Origin: Porticoccaceae bacterium UBA2002
GTDB lineage: Bacteria > Pseudomonadota > Gammaproteobacteria > Pseudomonadales > Porticoccaceae
Assembly (NCBI GenBank): GCA_002334915.1
Contig: DDCQ01000071.1
Location: 31,565-72,508, forward strand
Length of the DNA: 40,944 bases
Direction: 5' to 3'
The notes below the pieces were generated by a model, which saw nothing but the letters and a program-made list of their open reading frames with translations, ran no database searches and was not told the origin of the DNA. The stretch's first letter is position 1. Each line of letters opens with the position of its first letter. Shown piece after piece: positions 16,897 through 26,485 of the stretch. Both the position numbers and the translations under genes were made by a program.

Positions 16897-17235
16897 CTAG
16901 TCCTTCGAAGGTTTGCCACCGGCCATATTGGGAAAGGGAAATGCACTGACATTGCCGCCTGATGGGGCATCTGTAATCTTACAGGTGCCCTCTTTTTCAA
17001 CCTCATCAATGCGCACTACCGACTGCATGGGAATAAAGCTGCGCTTGATGTCAGAGAACTCGTTTTTAAGCTTCTCTTCTGCGGGGTCAACAATCATCTG
17101 TGAGCGCTCGCCGAAGATAAATTCTTCAACCTCGAGAAAGCCCCAGAGATCGCTCTGAAACACATGCCGGGCATAGATCTCGTAGACCTGACCCTGATTG
17201 AAAAAAGTAATCCGGTAGATAGGCTCGCTGGTCAT
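16897..17235 (-). CDS. DUF1820 family protein
   Basis: A 112-residue soluble protein of the DUF1820 family, function unknown. Recognisable parts are YRITFFNQGQVYEIYARHVF, then GFLEVEEFIFGERSQMIVDP, then EEKLKNEFSDIKRSFIPMQS with VVRIDEVEKEG, and a Pro/Gly-rich tail. I chose ATG 17235 over the in-frame TTG 17238 immediately before it. It is divergent from miaB, a common neighbourhood for this family in gammaproteobacteria as I recall, which hints at an RNA- or translation-related role but proves nothing. No signal peptide or membrane segment is visible. Confidence 0.85.
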   Translation of the reverse strand: MTSEPIYRITFFNQGQVYEIYARHVFQSDLWGFLEVEEFIFGERSQMIVDPAEEKLKNEFSDIKRSFIPMQSVVRIDEVEKEGTCKITDAPSGGNVSAFPFPNMAGGKPSKD

Positions 17236-17311
17236 CAATATTCTTCACAATAGACTGTTAATTTGGCCGCGGCATCATACCATAACGGGGTTTCAGAACA
17301 CCGTTTAAATG

Positions 17312-17339
17312 TTGCGAATCAGCGCCGCACCGCTATAAT
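17312..17339 (+). promoter_or_regulatory. Sigma-70 promoter of miaB
   Basis: TTGCGA (17312-17317), 16-base spacer, perfect TATAAT (17334-17339). Transcription would start near 17346, leaving about 32 bases of leader before the miaB ATG. Confidence 0.7.
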
Positions 17340-17377
17340 GCCTGCCCTCAGCAATTGATCAAAGAATAACCAATTTA

Positions 17378-18721
17378 ATGACTGCAAAAACGGTTAAAAA
17401 ACTGCATATCGTCACTCATGGCTGCCAGATGAATGAGTATGATTCTGCACGCATGCAGGATTTACTTGGCGAAAGCCACGATATGGTAGCTACAGACAAT
17501 GCCGCCGATGCCGACGTTATTTTGCTCAATACCTGCTCCATCCGCGAAAAGGCCCAGGAAAAGGTCTTTCACCAGTTGGGGCGCTGGAAACATCTTAAAG
17601 AGGCTAACCCAGACCTGATGATCGGCGTTGGCGGCTGTGTAGCCAGTCAGGAGGGCGAGGCTATTGCCAAGCGCGCACCCTTTGTGGATGTGATTTTCGG
17701 GCCCCAGACATTGCACCGTCTGCCAGAAATGATGGAGACTCGCAAAACTGATGGCACAGTTGTTGTGGATATCAGCTTTCCGGAGATTGAGAAGTTTGAC
17801 CGCCTGCCCACACCAGAGGCCGATGGCGCCAGTGCCTTTGTATCAATTATGGAAGGCTGCTCTAAATACTGCACCTTCTGCGTAGTGCCCTACACCAGAG
17901 GGGAAGAAGTTAGCCGGCCCATGCCCGATGTACTGGCAGAAATTGCCGAACTTGCCGCACAGGGAGTTCGCGAGGTGAATCTACTCGGTCAGAACGTCAA
18001 TGCCTACCGCGGTGATATGCCCGATGGCTCTATCTGCGACTTTGCCGAACTGATTCCCTATGTGGCAGATATTGCAGGGATTGATCGTATTCGCTATACC
18101 ACCAGCCACCCGGTGGAGTTTTCCGATGCCCTGATTGAAGTCTATGGCCGGGTACCAGAGCTGGTTAGCCACCTGCATCTGCCGGTGCAGAGCGGTTCAG
18201 ACCGCATTCTTATGGCCATGAAGCGCGGCCATACGGCAATTGAGTACAAATCAAAAATTCGTCGCCTGCGCGCTCTGCGCCCGGATATCAGCATTTCTTC
18301 CGACTTTATTATCGGATTTCCCGGTGAAACCGAAGATGACTTCGCTGCGACCATGAAACTGATTGAAGAAATTGGCTTTGACACCTCATTCAGCTTTATT
18401 TACAGCGCCCGCCCCGGCACCCCCGCTGCAGATTTGGCCGATAACACCAGTGAAGAGATCAAAAAGCAGCGACTGAAGATCCTCCAGGATCGCATCAGCC
18501 AGAATGCCGCCGAAATTGGCCGCCGTATGGTGGGCACTACTGAAAGACTGCTGATCATCGGGATCAGCAAAAAGGACCCCGGGCAGCTCCAGGGCCGCAC
18601 TGAGAACAACCGCGTGGTTAACTTCCGCTGCGACGATCACAGCCTGATCGGCCAGTTTGCCGAGGCCGAGATAACCGAGGCCCTGCCAAACAGCCTGCGT
18701 GGCAACCTTATTTGCGCCTGA
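17378..18721 (+). CDS. miaB: tRNA-2-methylthio-N6-dimethylallyladenosine synthase MiaB
   Basis: A 447-residue radical-SAM methylthiotransferase that modifies A37 (i6A to ms2i6A) in tRNAs reading UNN codons. The N-terminal UPF0004 domain carries the three auxiliary-cluster cysteines Cys16, Cys53 and Cys87 ([27 protein letters not shown]). The radical-SAM CxxxCxxC is Cys161, Cys165, Cys168 ([10 protein letters not shown]). The C-terminal TRAM domain occupies about 380-447. Full length, with a strong promoter upstream. It heads the group miaB-phoH-ybeY-corC-lnt, a well-conserved gammaproteobacterial order, though a separate promoter before phoH is likely. Confidence 0.98.
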   Translation: MTAKTVKKLHIVTHGCQMNEYDSARMQDLLGESHDMVATDNAADADVILLNTCSIREKAQEKVFHQLGRWKHLKEANPDLMIGVGGCVASQEGEAIAKRAPFVDVIFGPQTLHRLPEMMETRKTDGTVVVDISFPEIEKFDRLPTPEADGASAFVSIMEGCSKYCTFCVVPYTRGEEVSRPMPDVLAEIAELAAQGVREVNLLGQNVNAYRGDMPDGSICDFAELIPYVADIAGIDRIRYTTSHPVEFSDALIEVYGRVPELVSHLHLPVQSGSDRILMAMKRGHTAIEYKSKIRRLRALRPDISISSDFIIGFPGETEDDFAATMKLIEEIGFDTSFSFIYSARPGTPAADLADNTSEEIKKQRLKILQDRISQNAAEIGRRMVGTTERLLIIGISKKDPGQLQGRTENNRVVNFRCDDHSLIGQFAEAEITEALPNSLRGNLICA

Positions 18722-18742
18722 TTCTGCGTATAACAGCACCTG

Positions 18743-18768
18743 TTTTTATGCTTTTTGTATCATAAAAA
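18743..18768 (+). other. AT-rich inverted repeat between miaB and phoH
   Basis: Arms tttttatg (18743-18750) and cataaaaa (18761-18768) are perfectly complementary, with a 10-base loop, 21 bases after the miaB stop. It is too AT-rich and lacks a GC stem for a typical intrinsic terminator, so it may be weak termination or a protein-binding site. Confidence 0.35.
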
Positions 18769-18771
18769 AAG

Positions 18772-18801
18772 TTTACGCTCGTCTTGAGTTCGCGCTATGC
18801 T
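18772..18801 (+). promoter_or_regulatory. Possible promoter of phoH
   Basis: TTTACG (18772-18777), 18-base spacer, TATGCT (18796-18801). Both hexamers match consensus at four of six positions. The start site would fall at about 18808, i.e. at the ATG of the short leader ORF. Confidence 0.35.
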
Positions 18802-18807
18802 ACAAAT

Positions 18808-18839
18808 ATGACTACTTCTAAAAGGCTATATAGCGACTA

Positions 18840-18843
<4 letters not shown>
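18808..18843 (+). CDS. Short leader ORF (11 codons) before phoH
   Basis: ATG at 18808 encodes MTTSKRLYSDY and stops at TGA 18841-18843. That stop overlaps the TTG start of phoH (18840-18842) as TTGA. No ribosome-binding site is visible for it. It could couple translation to the weak TTG start, or be chance. Confidence 0.3.
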
Positions 18844-19850
<1,007 letters not shown>

Positions 19851-19854
19851 CCCC

Positions 19855-20325
19855 ATGGCTATTTCGCTGGATATTCAGATGGCCTGCCCATCCGAGGAAG
19901 CGCCTGAGGAAGACAGTATGCAGCGCTGGGCCAGTGCAGCGCTTCGCGACGAGCGAGACAATGCCGAGCTCAGTGTGAGAATTGTCGATGAACGAGAGAG
20001 CGCGACACTCAATCAGCAGTATCGCGGCAGAGCCGGCTCTACTAATATCCTTTCCTTTCCCTTTGATGCGGTTACCCCCGAGCCATTGCCAATGCTGGGG
20101 GATCTGGTTATTTGTGCCCCGGTGGTTGTGCGTGAAGCCGCCGAACAAAATAAGCCTCTGGAAGCCCACTGGGCTCACATGTGCGTACATGGTGTACTAC
20201 ATTTACTAGGTTATGACCATGTTGGCGACCGGGATGCCGAAGTCATGGAAACCCTAGAAACCGATATTTTACTGGGGCTGGGTTTTCCCGCGCCCTACTC
20301 CTTTTCAGACAGCAGTGAACAATAA
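19855..20325 (+). CDS. ybeY: Endoribonuclease/rRNA maturation factor YbeY
   Basis: A 156-residue zinc-dependent endoribonuclease needed for 16S rRNA 3'-end maturation and 70S quality control. The metal-binding H-x3-H-x5-H motif is intact: His112, His116, His122 (CVHGVLHLLGYDH). The STNILSFPF motif at 62-70 is also typical. I chose ATG 19855 because the longer frame from 19813 would overlap phoH by 38 bases and add non-family residues. It lies 4 bases after the phoH stop and 2 bases before corC, so it is part of the operon. Confidence 0.96.
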   Translation: MAISLDIQMACPSEEAPEEDSMQRWASAALRDERDNAELSVRIVDERESATLNQQYRGRAGSTNILSFPFDAVTPEPLPMLGDLVICAPVVVREAAEQNKPLEAHWAHMCVHGVLHLLGYDHVGDRDAEVMETLETDILLGLGFPAPYSFSDSSEQ

Positions 20326-20327
20326 TA

Positions 20328-21167
20328 ATGAATGACGAAACATCCAATAATAATCAGGACAACTCACTGCTGAAAAAAATCGGCAAGGCGTTCTCCGGCA
20401 GCCCTAGCAACAGCGATGAAGTTGCAGATATGCTGCGCAACGCCGAAAACGAGTCGATTATTGATGCCAGTGCCCTGCAAATTATGGAGGGGGCTTTAAA
20501 GGTCTCCGACCTGCAGGCTCGGGAAATTATGATTCCCAGATCACAGATGAAAGTCATTGAAGAGGACTTTAGTCTCGAGCAGATATTAGAGCTGGTTATT
20601 CAGTCTCAGCACTCGCGCTTCCCTGTGGTGGGTGAATCATCCGATGATATTCTGGGCATTCTGTTGGCCAAGGAGCTACTGCCCCTGGTGCTGCTGGGCA
20701 AAGAGTCCTTCGACCTCAAAAGCCTGCTGCGTCCAGCCACTATTATCCCGGAGAGCAAGCGCCTTAATATACTGCTGCAGGAATTCCGCGAGCAACGCTA
20801 CCATATGGCCATTGTGGTCGATGAATATGGCGGGGTATCTGGCCTGCTGACTATTGAGGATGTGCTGGAAGAGATTGTCGGTGAAATTGAAGATGAAACC
20901 GATGAGCACGAAGCCGAACAAATTCGCAACTTAGGTGACAACCTATACAGCGTCGCAGCTATTACCGAAATCGACGATTTTAATGAATTCTTTGATATTG
21001 GCTTTTCTGACGACGAGTTTGATACCGTCGGCGGCCTGGTGGTCCATGCTTTTGGGCACCTGCCAAAAATAGGCGAGTCCGTCAGCATTGAAAACTTTAG
21101 CTTTAAAGTGCTTGATGGCGATAACCGCAAGGTCAATATACTCGAAGTCAGCAAAACCTCCCCGTGA
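20328..21167 (+). CDS. corC: CBS-domain protein CorC (HlyC/CorC family, soluble form)
   Basis: A 279-residue cytoplasmic member of the HlyC/CorC family, linked to magnesium and cobalt efflux. After a polar N-terminus (Asn-rich, 1-40) there is a tandem CBS pair: VSDLQAREIMIPRSQM with SRFPVVGESSDDILGIL, then MAIVVDEYGGVSGLLTIED. The CorC_HlyC transporter-associated domain follows at about 205-279 (FDTVGGLVVHAFGHLPKIGE). There is no DUF21 membrane region, as in E. coli YbeX. It sits between ybeY and lnt, as in E. coli. The start is 2 bases past the ybeY stop. Confidence 0.95.
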   Translation: MNDETSNNNQDNSLLKKIGKAFSGSPSNSDEVADMLRNAENESIIDASALQIMEGALKVSDLQAREIMIPRSQMKVIEEDFSLEQILELVIQSQHSRFPVVGESSDDILGILLAKELLPLVLLGKESFDLKSLLRPATIIPESKRLNILLQEFREQRYHMAIVVDEYGGVSGLLTIEDVLEEIVGEIEDETDEHEAEQIRNLGDNLYSVAAITEIDDFNEFFDIGFSDDEFDTVGGLVVHAFGHLPKIGESVSIENFSFKVLDGDNRKVNILEVSKTSP

Positions 21168-21177
21168 TCACCCCCTA

Positions 21178-22671
21178 ATGACAGGCCTGAGCCGAGGACA
21201 AAACTTTCTGGCACTGTTTGCCTCAGGCGCACTCTTGCCCCTGGCTTTGGCGCCGCTCTCAATCTGGCCCATAGCTATTATCAGCATTGCAGTGTTGTTC
21301 TGGACACTGCAGAATCAAACGCCAGTGCAGGCCTTTATCAAGGCCAGTATTTTCGGCTTTGGTTTGTTTTTTGCCGGCGTTAGCTGGGTCTATGTCAGCA
21401 TTCATGACCATGGATATATCGCCGCGCCTCTGGCTTTGATTGGCACCAGTCTGTTCTGCCTGTTTCTGGCTCTGGTATTCGCCGCCCCCTTTGCCCTCAG
21501 TGCCCTAATGCCCCAGTCTCCGGGCTCTCTGATGTTAGGCCTGCCCGCCCTCTGGGTACTCAGTGAATGGTTGCGCGGCTGGCTATTGACCGGCTTTCCC
21601 TGGCTCTATGCCGGATACAGTCATACCGATACCTGGCTCAATGGCTGGGCGCCCATAGGCGGTGTGCTGCTACTAAGCTATTTCACTGCGTTGGCAGCGG
21701 CAGTTATTACCCAGCTACTGCTGAGGGGCCAGCGACGACAGAGCGTTATGGTTGCCGGCTGCCTGGTGGTGGCCATAACCATTGCTGGCTATGGCCTGCA
21801 GAGAATTGACTGGACTCAGCCCACCGGGGCTGCGCTGTCTGTGGTACTGATACAGCCTAATGTAGAGCAGGAAGATAGATGGTCTCTGGTCGAGCAGGAC
21901 GGTATTTTGGACCGCCTGGTTGCCCAGACAGGGCCTTATTGGGGTGCGGATATTATTATCTGGCCAGAGGGCGCAATTCCGGCACTGCCAAGGCAAGTGA
22001 TGGATTATCTATTAGAGGTTGATGCCAGGGCAAAAGTGAACCAAACAGCGTTGTTAACCGGTATACCCACACAGGATGCAGTCAACCGCCGCTACTACAA
22101 CTCAATGCTGGCGCTTGGCGACTCCAGGGGTCAGTATGACAAAACAAGACTGGTCCCATTTGGCGAATATGTACCACTGGAGGGACTGCTGCGGGGCGTT
22201 AACCGGTTTTTTGATCTGCCCATGTCATCATTTTCACTGGGCGCCGCCGGGCAGCCGTTACTGACTGCCAAAGGGGAGAAAATTGCCACTGCTATCTGCT
22301 ACGAAATTGCCTATCCAAATTTAGTAGCCAGCACGGCGGCAACCGCGACCATGATTTTAACTGTCAGTAATGACGCATGGTTCGGGCGCTCAATGGCACC
22401 CCAACAACATATGCAAATGGCGCGTATGCGGGCCATAGAAAATGCCAAACCGCTAATGCGCGGAACCAATAACGGCGTTACAGCGCTGGTCGATTATCGC
22501 GGTGATGTGACTCAGCAACTCGATCAGTTTACCGCCTCAGAGTTAAGCGGCACTATTAAACCAAGAACTGGGCAAACAGTATTTACCCAGCTGGGTAGTT
22601 GGCCCATTGTGATTGTCGCAGCACTGATTTGTGGCGGCCTGATCATCTATAGAAGACGCAATAAAAATTAA
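21178..22671 (+). CDS. lnt: Apolipoprotein N-acyltransferase Lnt
   Basis: A 497-residue inner-membrane enzyme that adds the third acyl chain to lipoproteins. The N-terminal half has several membrane helices (about 8-45, 55-75, 85-108, 118-135, 160-182, 188-205). The nitrilase-type periplasmic domain has the triad Glu264 (WPEGAIPAL), Lys322 (YDKTRLVPFGEYVP) and Cys374 (ICYEIAYP). A last helix lies at about 468-487. I chose ATG 21178, which avoids an 80-base overlap with corC; the longer frame from 21088 adds non-family residues. It lies 10 bases after the corC stop. Confidence 0.96.
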   Translation: MTGLSRGQNFLALFASGALLPLALAPLSIWPIAIISIAVLFWTLQNQTPVQAFIKASIFGFGLFFAGVSWVYVSIHDHGYIAAPLALIGTSLFCLFLALVFAAPFALSALMPQSPGSLMLGLPALWVLSEWLRGWLLTGFPWLYAGYSHTDTWLNGWAPIGGVLLLSYFTALAAAVITQLLLRGQRRQSVMVAGCLVVAITIAGYGLQRIDWTQPTGAALSVVLIQPNVEQEDRWSLVEQDGILDRLVAQTGPYWGADIIIWPEGAIPALPRQVMDYLLEVDARAKVNQTALLTGIPTQDAVNRRYYNSMLALGDSRGQYDKTRLVPFGEYVPLEGLLRGVNRFFDLPMSSFSLGAAGQPLLTAKGEKIATAICYEIAYPNLVASTAATATMILTVSNDAWFGRSMAPQQHMQMARMRAIENAKPLMRGTNNGVTALVDYRGDVTQQLDQFTASELSGTIKPRTGQTVFTQLGSWPIVIVAALICGGLIIYRRRNKN

Positions 22672-22685
22672 AAGGAGAAACCAAG

Positions 22686-23225
22686 ATGACTTCAACAAAA
22701 ACTATACTGAGTACAATTTTACTTTCGCTGGGCTTACTGCTACCTGTAAGCGCCAGTGCTCTGGAAGTTGGCGACCAGGCACCTGAGTTCTCGCTGCAGG
22801 CAACCGACGGCAAAACCTACAGCCTCGAACAATTCCATGATAAGCAGGCAATTGTTATCGCCTGGTATCCCAAGGCCTTTACCAGCGGCTGCACCATTGA
22901 GTGCAAGTCTCTGGCCCAAAATGGTCACCTGCTGAAACGTCTGGATGTCACCTATTTTATGGCCAGCGTCGATGCTCTGGAAGACAACCAGGCCTTTGCT
23001 GAGGAAAATGAGGCCGATTTCCCACTGCTGAGCGACCCCAGCAAGGAAGTTGCCGAGGCCTTCGATGTGTTAGCTTTTTACGGCATACCAAAACGCCATA
23101 CGTTTTATATTGGCAAAGACGGCAAGATTCTGTTTATTGACCGCGAGATCAATGCTGAGACCTCAGCAGAAGATATGGCTGCCAAGCTCGAAGAACTGGG
23201 CATTCCCGAACGTCAGGCCAGCTAA
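22686..23225 (+). CDS. Exported thiol peroxiredoxin (AhpC/TSA family, PrxQ/Bcp-like)
   Basis: A 179-residue protein with a clear signal peptide (hydrophobic core LLSLGLLLP, cleavage after SASA, about residue 25), so probably periplasmic. The redoxin fold begins LEVGDQAPEFSLQATDGKTY. The peroxidatic cysteine is Cys69 in AFTSGCT, and a second Cys73 follows three residues later (CTIEC); Bcp/PrxQ enzymes usually have four residues between. An Arg is not obvious in the usual place. A strong AGGAG (22673-22677) lies 8 bases before the ATG, and the gene is 14 bases after lnt. It would reduce peroxides in the periplasm; the electron donor is unknown. Confidence 0.88.
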   Translation: MTSTKTILSTILLSLGLLLPVSASALEVGDQAPEFSLQATDGKTYSLEQFHDKQAIVIAWYPKAFTSGCTIECKSLAQNGHLLKRLDVTYFMASVDALEDNQAFAEENEADFPLLSDPSKEVAEAFDVLAFYGIPKRHTFYIGKDGKILFIDREINAETSAEDMAAKLEELGIPERQAS

Positions 23226-23243
23226 ATCGAATAGGCTGCCAAG

Positions 23244-23269
23244 GCCACTCTAACTGCTGTTAGAGTGGC
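23244..23269 (+). terminator. Strong hairpin after the peroxiredoxin gene, overlapping the leuS promoter region
   Basis: Perfect 11-bp arms gccactctaac (23244-23254) and gttagagtggc (23259-23269) with loop tgct. The tail is tctacttcc, poor in T, so it is either an inefficient terminator or an operator. The leuS -10 box begins 12 bases after it. Confidence 0.6.
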
Positions 23270-23280
23270 TCTACTTCCCC

Positions 23281-23286
23281 TATAAT
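23281..23286 (+). promoter_or_regulatory. Candidate -10 box of leuS
   Basis: Perfect TATAAT, 39 bases before the leuS ATG. No good -35 is found: the -35 position (about 23258-23263, tgttag) falls inside the hairpin's right arm. The promoter may therefore be weak or regulated through the palindrome. Confidence 0.5.
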
Positions 23287-23325
23287 TCACGGCTATTGTG
23301 TAAACCCTAAAAGCAGTGAATCTTC

Positions 23326-25923
23326 ATGACCATCGAACAGCATTACGATCCCGCCAGCATAGAGCGGGATGCGCAAGAATATTGGACCCTCAACCAGACA
23401 TTTGAGGTCAGTGAAGACCCCGACAAAGAGAAATTCTACTGTCTGGCCATGTTCCCCTACCCCAGCGGCAAGCTGCATATGGGTCATGTGCGCAACTACA
23501 CCATTACCGATGTAATCGCTCGCTATCAGCGTATGCAGGGCAAAAACGTGCTGCATCCTATGGGTTGGGATGCCTTTGGACTGCCCGCCGAAAACGCCGC
23601 CATTCAGAATAAAACTGCCCCGGCAAAATGGACCCAGGAAAATATTGCCTATATGAAGGCTCAGTTACAGTCCCTGGGTTTTGGTATTGACTGGACCAGA
23701 GAGCTGGCAACCTGCGAGCCCAGCTACTACAAATGGGAACAGTGGTTTTTTACCAAGCTTTACGAAAAGGGTCTGGTGTATAAAAAAACCAGTGCGGTTA
23801 ACTGGTGCCCCAATGATGCCACTGTGCTGGCTAACGAGCAGGTTATCGACGGCTGCTGCTGGCGCTGTGACAGCCCGGTAGAGCGCAAAGAAATTCCCCA
23901 GTGGTTTATCCGCATCACCGACTATGCAGAGCAGTTGCTCGACGACCTGGACGATCTGGATCATTGGCCGGAGCAGGTCAAGACCATGCAGCGCAACTGG
24001 ATTGGCAAGAGCCGCGGCGTCAATATGACCTTCGATCTAAACGCTGCCGTCGGTGAATATTCCAACTTTGATGTCTACACCACCAGGCCAGATACATTGA
24101 TGGGAGTGACCTATCTCACCCTGGCTACCCAACACCCTATTGCCCTGAAAATAGCAGAATCAAACTCAGAGCTCGCTGCATTTATTCAGCAGTGCCAGAC
24201 TCAGCAGGTCTCTGAAGCAGAGATGGCCACCATGGAAAAGCTGGGCATGGACACGGGCATCAGCGCAGTGCATCCATTGACCGGTGACTCTGTGCCTGTC
24301 TGGGTGGGCAACTATGTATTGATGGACTATGGCTCCGGCGCGGTAATGGCTGTACCAGGCCATGATCAGCGCGACTTTGAATTTGCCAAGAAGTATCAGC
24401 TAGAGATTAAACAGGTGGTTGCGCCCGCAGGCGATGAGCCCTGCGATATTGAAAATGAGGCCTTTGTTGCTAAAGGTATTCTGGTTAACTCTGGCAAATA
24501 CGATGGCATGGACTTCGCCACCGCCTTCGATGCCATAGCTGCTGCCCTTGAGGCTGTGGATCATGGCTCTGTAACCACAAACTACCGCCTCCGCGACTGG
24601 GGCGTCAGCCGCCAGCGCTACTGGGGCTCTCCGATTCCGATGTACAACCTGGCTGAGGGTGGTGAAATTCCGGTGCCGCTGGAAAAACTGCCGGTTCTAC
24701 TGCCTACAGATGTAGAAATGGATGGTATTCAGTCGCCAATCAAAGCCGATCTGGAATGGAAAAAAGCCGAGCTCAATGGACAGGCCGTTGAGCATGAGAC
24801 CGATACCTTTGACACCTTTATGGAGTCCTCCTGGTATCACGCTCGCTTTACCTGTGCCGACTTAGACAGCGCCATGCTGGACCCGAAGCGCGCCAATTAC
24901 TGGTTGCCAGTGGACCAGTATGTGGGCGGCATTGAGCATGCCATACTGCATCTGCTATACGCGCGCTTCTATCATAAGCTGCTGCGCGATGAGGGGCTGG
25001 TTGAGAGCAGCGAGCCCTTTAAGAGCCTGCTGTGTCAAGGTATGGTCCTGGCCGAAAGTTTTTATACCGACCGAAATGGCCGCAAGCAGTGGCTGGCTCC
25101 CTCTGAGGTTAGTGTCGAGCGAGATGACAAGGGCCGCACCATTAAAGCCACCGAAACTGCCACTGGTGAAATAGTCCACAGCGGCGGCATTACCAAGATG
25201 TCAAAGTCGAAAAATAATGGCGTTGACCCACAGACTGCAATTGATAAACATGGTGCAGATACCGTGCGTCTGTTTACTATGTTTGCCGCACCCCCGGAGC
25301 AAACGCTGGAGTGGAGCAATGAGGGCGTTGCCGGTGCTCACCGATTCCTGCGCAAGCTGTGGACCATGGTCCAGAGTCATATTGCCGAGGATTTTAATAT
25401 CCAGCTGGACACCGCCAATCATAGCGAGGCCCAGCGAGACCTGCGCCGCAAAACTCATGAAACCATAGCCAAGGTTAATGATGACTACGGTCGTCGCAAT
25501 ACCTTTAACACAGCGATTGCAGCGGTAATGGAACTGCTCAATGAAGTGGCTAAACTGAGTGATAATGAGCCTCAGACTCTGGCTGTTCGCCATGAGGCAC
25601 TGACCAGCGCCATTTTGCTGCTATCACCGATTGTCCCACATATCTGTCATAGCCTGTGGAGCCTGCTTGGCCATACTGACGCTGTAGCAAATGCATCCTG
25701 GCCCAAATTAGACGAATCAGCACTGGTGCGCAGCTCTATAGAAATGGTGGTACAGGTCAATGGCAAGGTTCGCGGTAAAATTCAGGTGGCTGCAGATGCC
25801 CCCAAAGAGGCGGTGGAAACCCAGGCGCTTGAAGACAGCAATGTGCAGCGATTCACCGATGGGGTTACTATTCGTAAAATTATTGTGGTTCCGGGGCGGT
25901 TGGTTAACATAGTAGCCAACTAG
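23326..25923 (+). CDS. leuS: Leucyl-tRNA synthetase
   Basis: An 865-residue class I synthetase, normal bacterial length. The HIGH-type motif is HMGH at 51-54 in [15 protein letters not shown], and the KMSKS motif is at 624-628. The CP1 editing domain is present (about 220-420, including [13 protein letters not shown] and [14 protein letters not shown]), as is the C-terminal domain ending [13 protein letters not shown]. It heads the conserved leuS-lptE-holA group. The gap to lptE is only 25 bases, so co-transcription is likely. Confidence 0.99.
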   Translation: MTIEQHYDPASIERDAQEYWTLNQTFEVSEDPDKEKFYCLAMFPYPSGKLHMGHVRNYTITDVIARYQRMQGKNVLHPMGWDAFGLPAENAAIQNKTAPAKWTQENIAYMKAQLQSLGFGIDWTRELATCEPSYYKWEQWFFTKLYEKGLVYKKTSAVNWCPNDATVLANEQVIDGCCWRCDSPVERKEIPQWFIRITDYAEQLLDDLDDLDHWPEQVKTMQRNWIGKSRGVNMTFDLNAAVGEYSNFDVYTTRPDTLMGVTYLTLATQHPIALKIAESNSELAAFIQQCQTQQVSEAEMATMEKLGMDTGISAVHPLTGDSVPVWVGNYVLMDYGSGAVMAVPGHDQRDFEFAKKYQLEIKQVVAPAGDEPCDIENEAFVAKGILVNSGKYDGMDFATAFDAIAAALEAVDHGSVTTNYRLRDWGVSRQRYWGSPIPMYNLAEGGEIPVPLEKLPVLLPTDVEMDGIQSPIKADLEWKKAELNGQAVEHETDTFDTFMESSWYHARFTCADLDSAMLDPKRANYWLPVDQYVGGIEHAILHLLYARFYHKLLRDEGLVESSEPFKSLLCQGMVLAESFYTDRNGRKQWLAPSEVSVERDDKGRTIKATETATGEIVHSGGITKMSKSKNNGVDPQTAIDKHGADTVRLFTMFAAPPEQTLEWSNEGVAGAHRFLRKLWTMVQSHIAEDFNIQLDTANHSEAQRDLRRKTHETIAKVNDDYGRRNTFNTAIAAVMELLNEVAKLSDNEPQTLAVRHEALTSAILLLSPIVPHICHSLWSLLGHTDAVANASWPKLDESALVRSSIEMVVQVNGKVRGKIQVAADAPKEAVETQALEDSNVQRFTDGVTIRKIIVVPGRLVNIVAN

Positions 25924-25936
25924 CCAGAGCCCATTC

Positions 25937-25942
25937 AGAGGA
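25937..25942 (+). promoter_or_regulatory. Shine-Dalgarno of lptE
   Basis: AGAGGA, 6 bases before ATG 25949. It favours that start over the in-frame TTG at 25943. Confidence 0.7.
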
Positions 25943-25948
25943 TTGATT

Positions 25949-26485
25949 ATGACTCTCAAGAACATAATGCTAACCATTATTGTGCTGCTGATATCCTCCT
26001 GCGGCTGGCAACTCCGCGATGCCCAGATAGTACCGGAAAATTTGGGCAGCCTGCACCTGTCGTCAGAGGATCCTCACAGTGCACTGATCAGAGAGCTGAC
26101 CCGCTCACTCGAACTCTATGGCGTGGATGTTGTGGCCAGTGCCGCTGATGCTCGTTACTCAGTAGTGATTGTCGACTTTAGGCGTACCAGGCGCACCAGC
26201 ACCATTAACCCAAGCGCCCGGGCTGCAGAGTATCAGCTCAATGAAGATGTCGACTTTCTGATTGTTGGCGCCGATGGCGCGCAGCTGGTGCCTTTGTCCA
26301 CAGCCTCTGTAGAGCGAGTCTACGAGTTTAATGAGCAGGACGTGCTGTCTTCTGATAATGAAGAGCGACTGGTCAAAAACAATATGCGCGAAGAAATTGT
26401 GCGCCAGATTCTCAATCGCCTGCGCCTGCTGCCAACAGAGGCGGCGCCAGAGCCTGAGGATCAAACTACCCAGGCTGTGCAGTGA
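25949..26485 (+). CDS. lptE: LPS-assembly lipoprotein LptE
   Basis: A 178-residue outer-membrane lipoprotein that plugs LptD in the LPS export pore. The signal peptide ends in the lipobox ISSC (Cys18), followed by GWQLRDAQIVPENLGSLHLS, a typical LptE start. The rest is a small alpha/beta domain with a charged C-terminal tail. It pairs functionally with lptD at 31467 in this same window. The stop overlaps the GTG start of holA (GTGA). Confidence 0.93.
   Translation: MTLKNIMLTIIVLLISSCGWQLRDAQIVPENLGSLHLSSEDPHSALIRELTRSLELYGVDVVASAADARYSVVIVDFRRTRRTSTINPSARAAEYQLNEDVDFLIVGADGAQLVPLSTASVERVYEFNEQDVLSSDNEERLVKNNMREEIVRQILNRLRLLPTEAAPEPEDQTTQAVQ

Noticed and set aside
23226..23325. T-box or leucine attenuator for leuS
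   Set aside because: No leucine-codon leader peptide and no alternative stem-loop pair; only one simple palindrome and a -10 box are seen.
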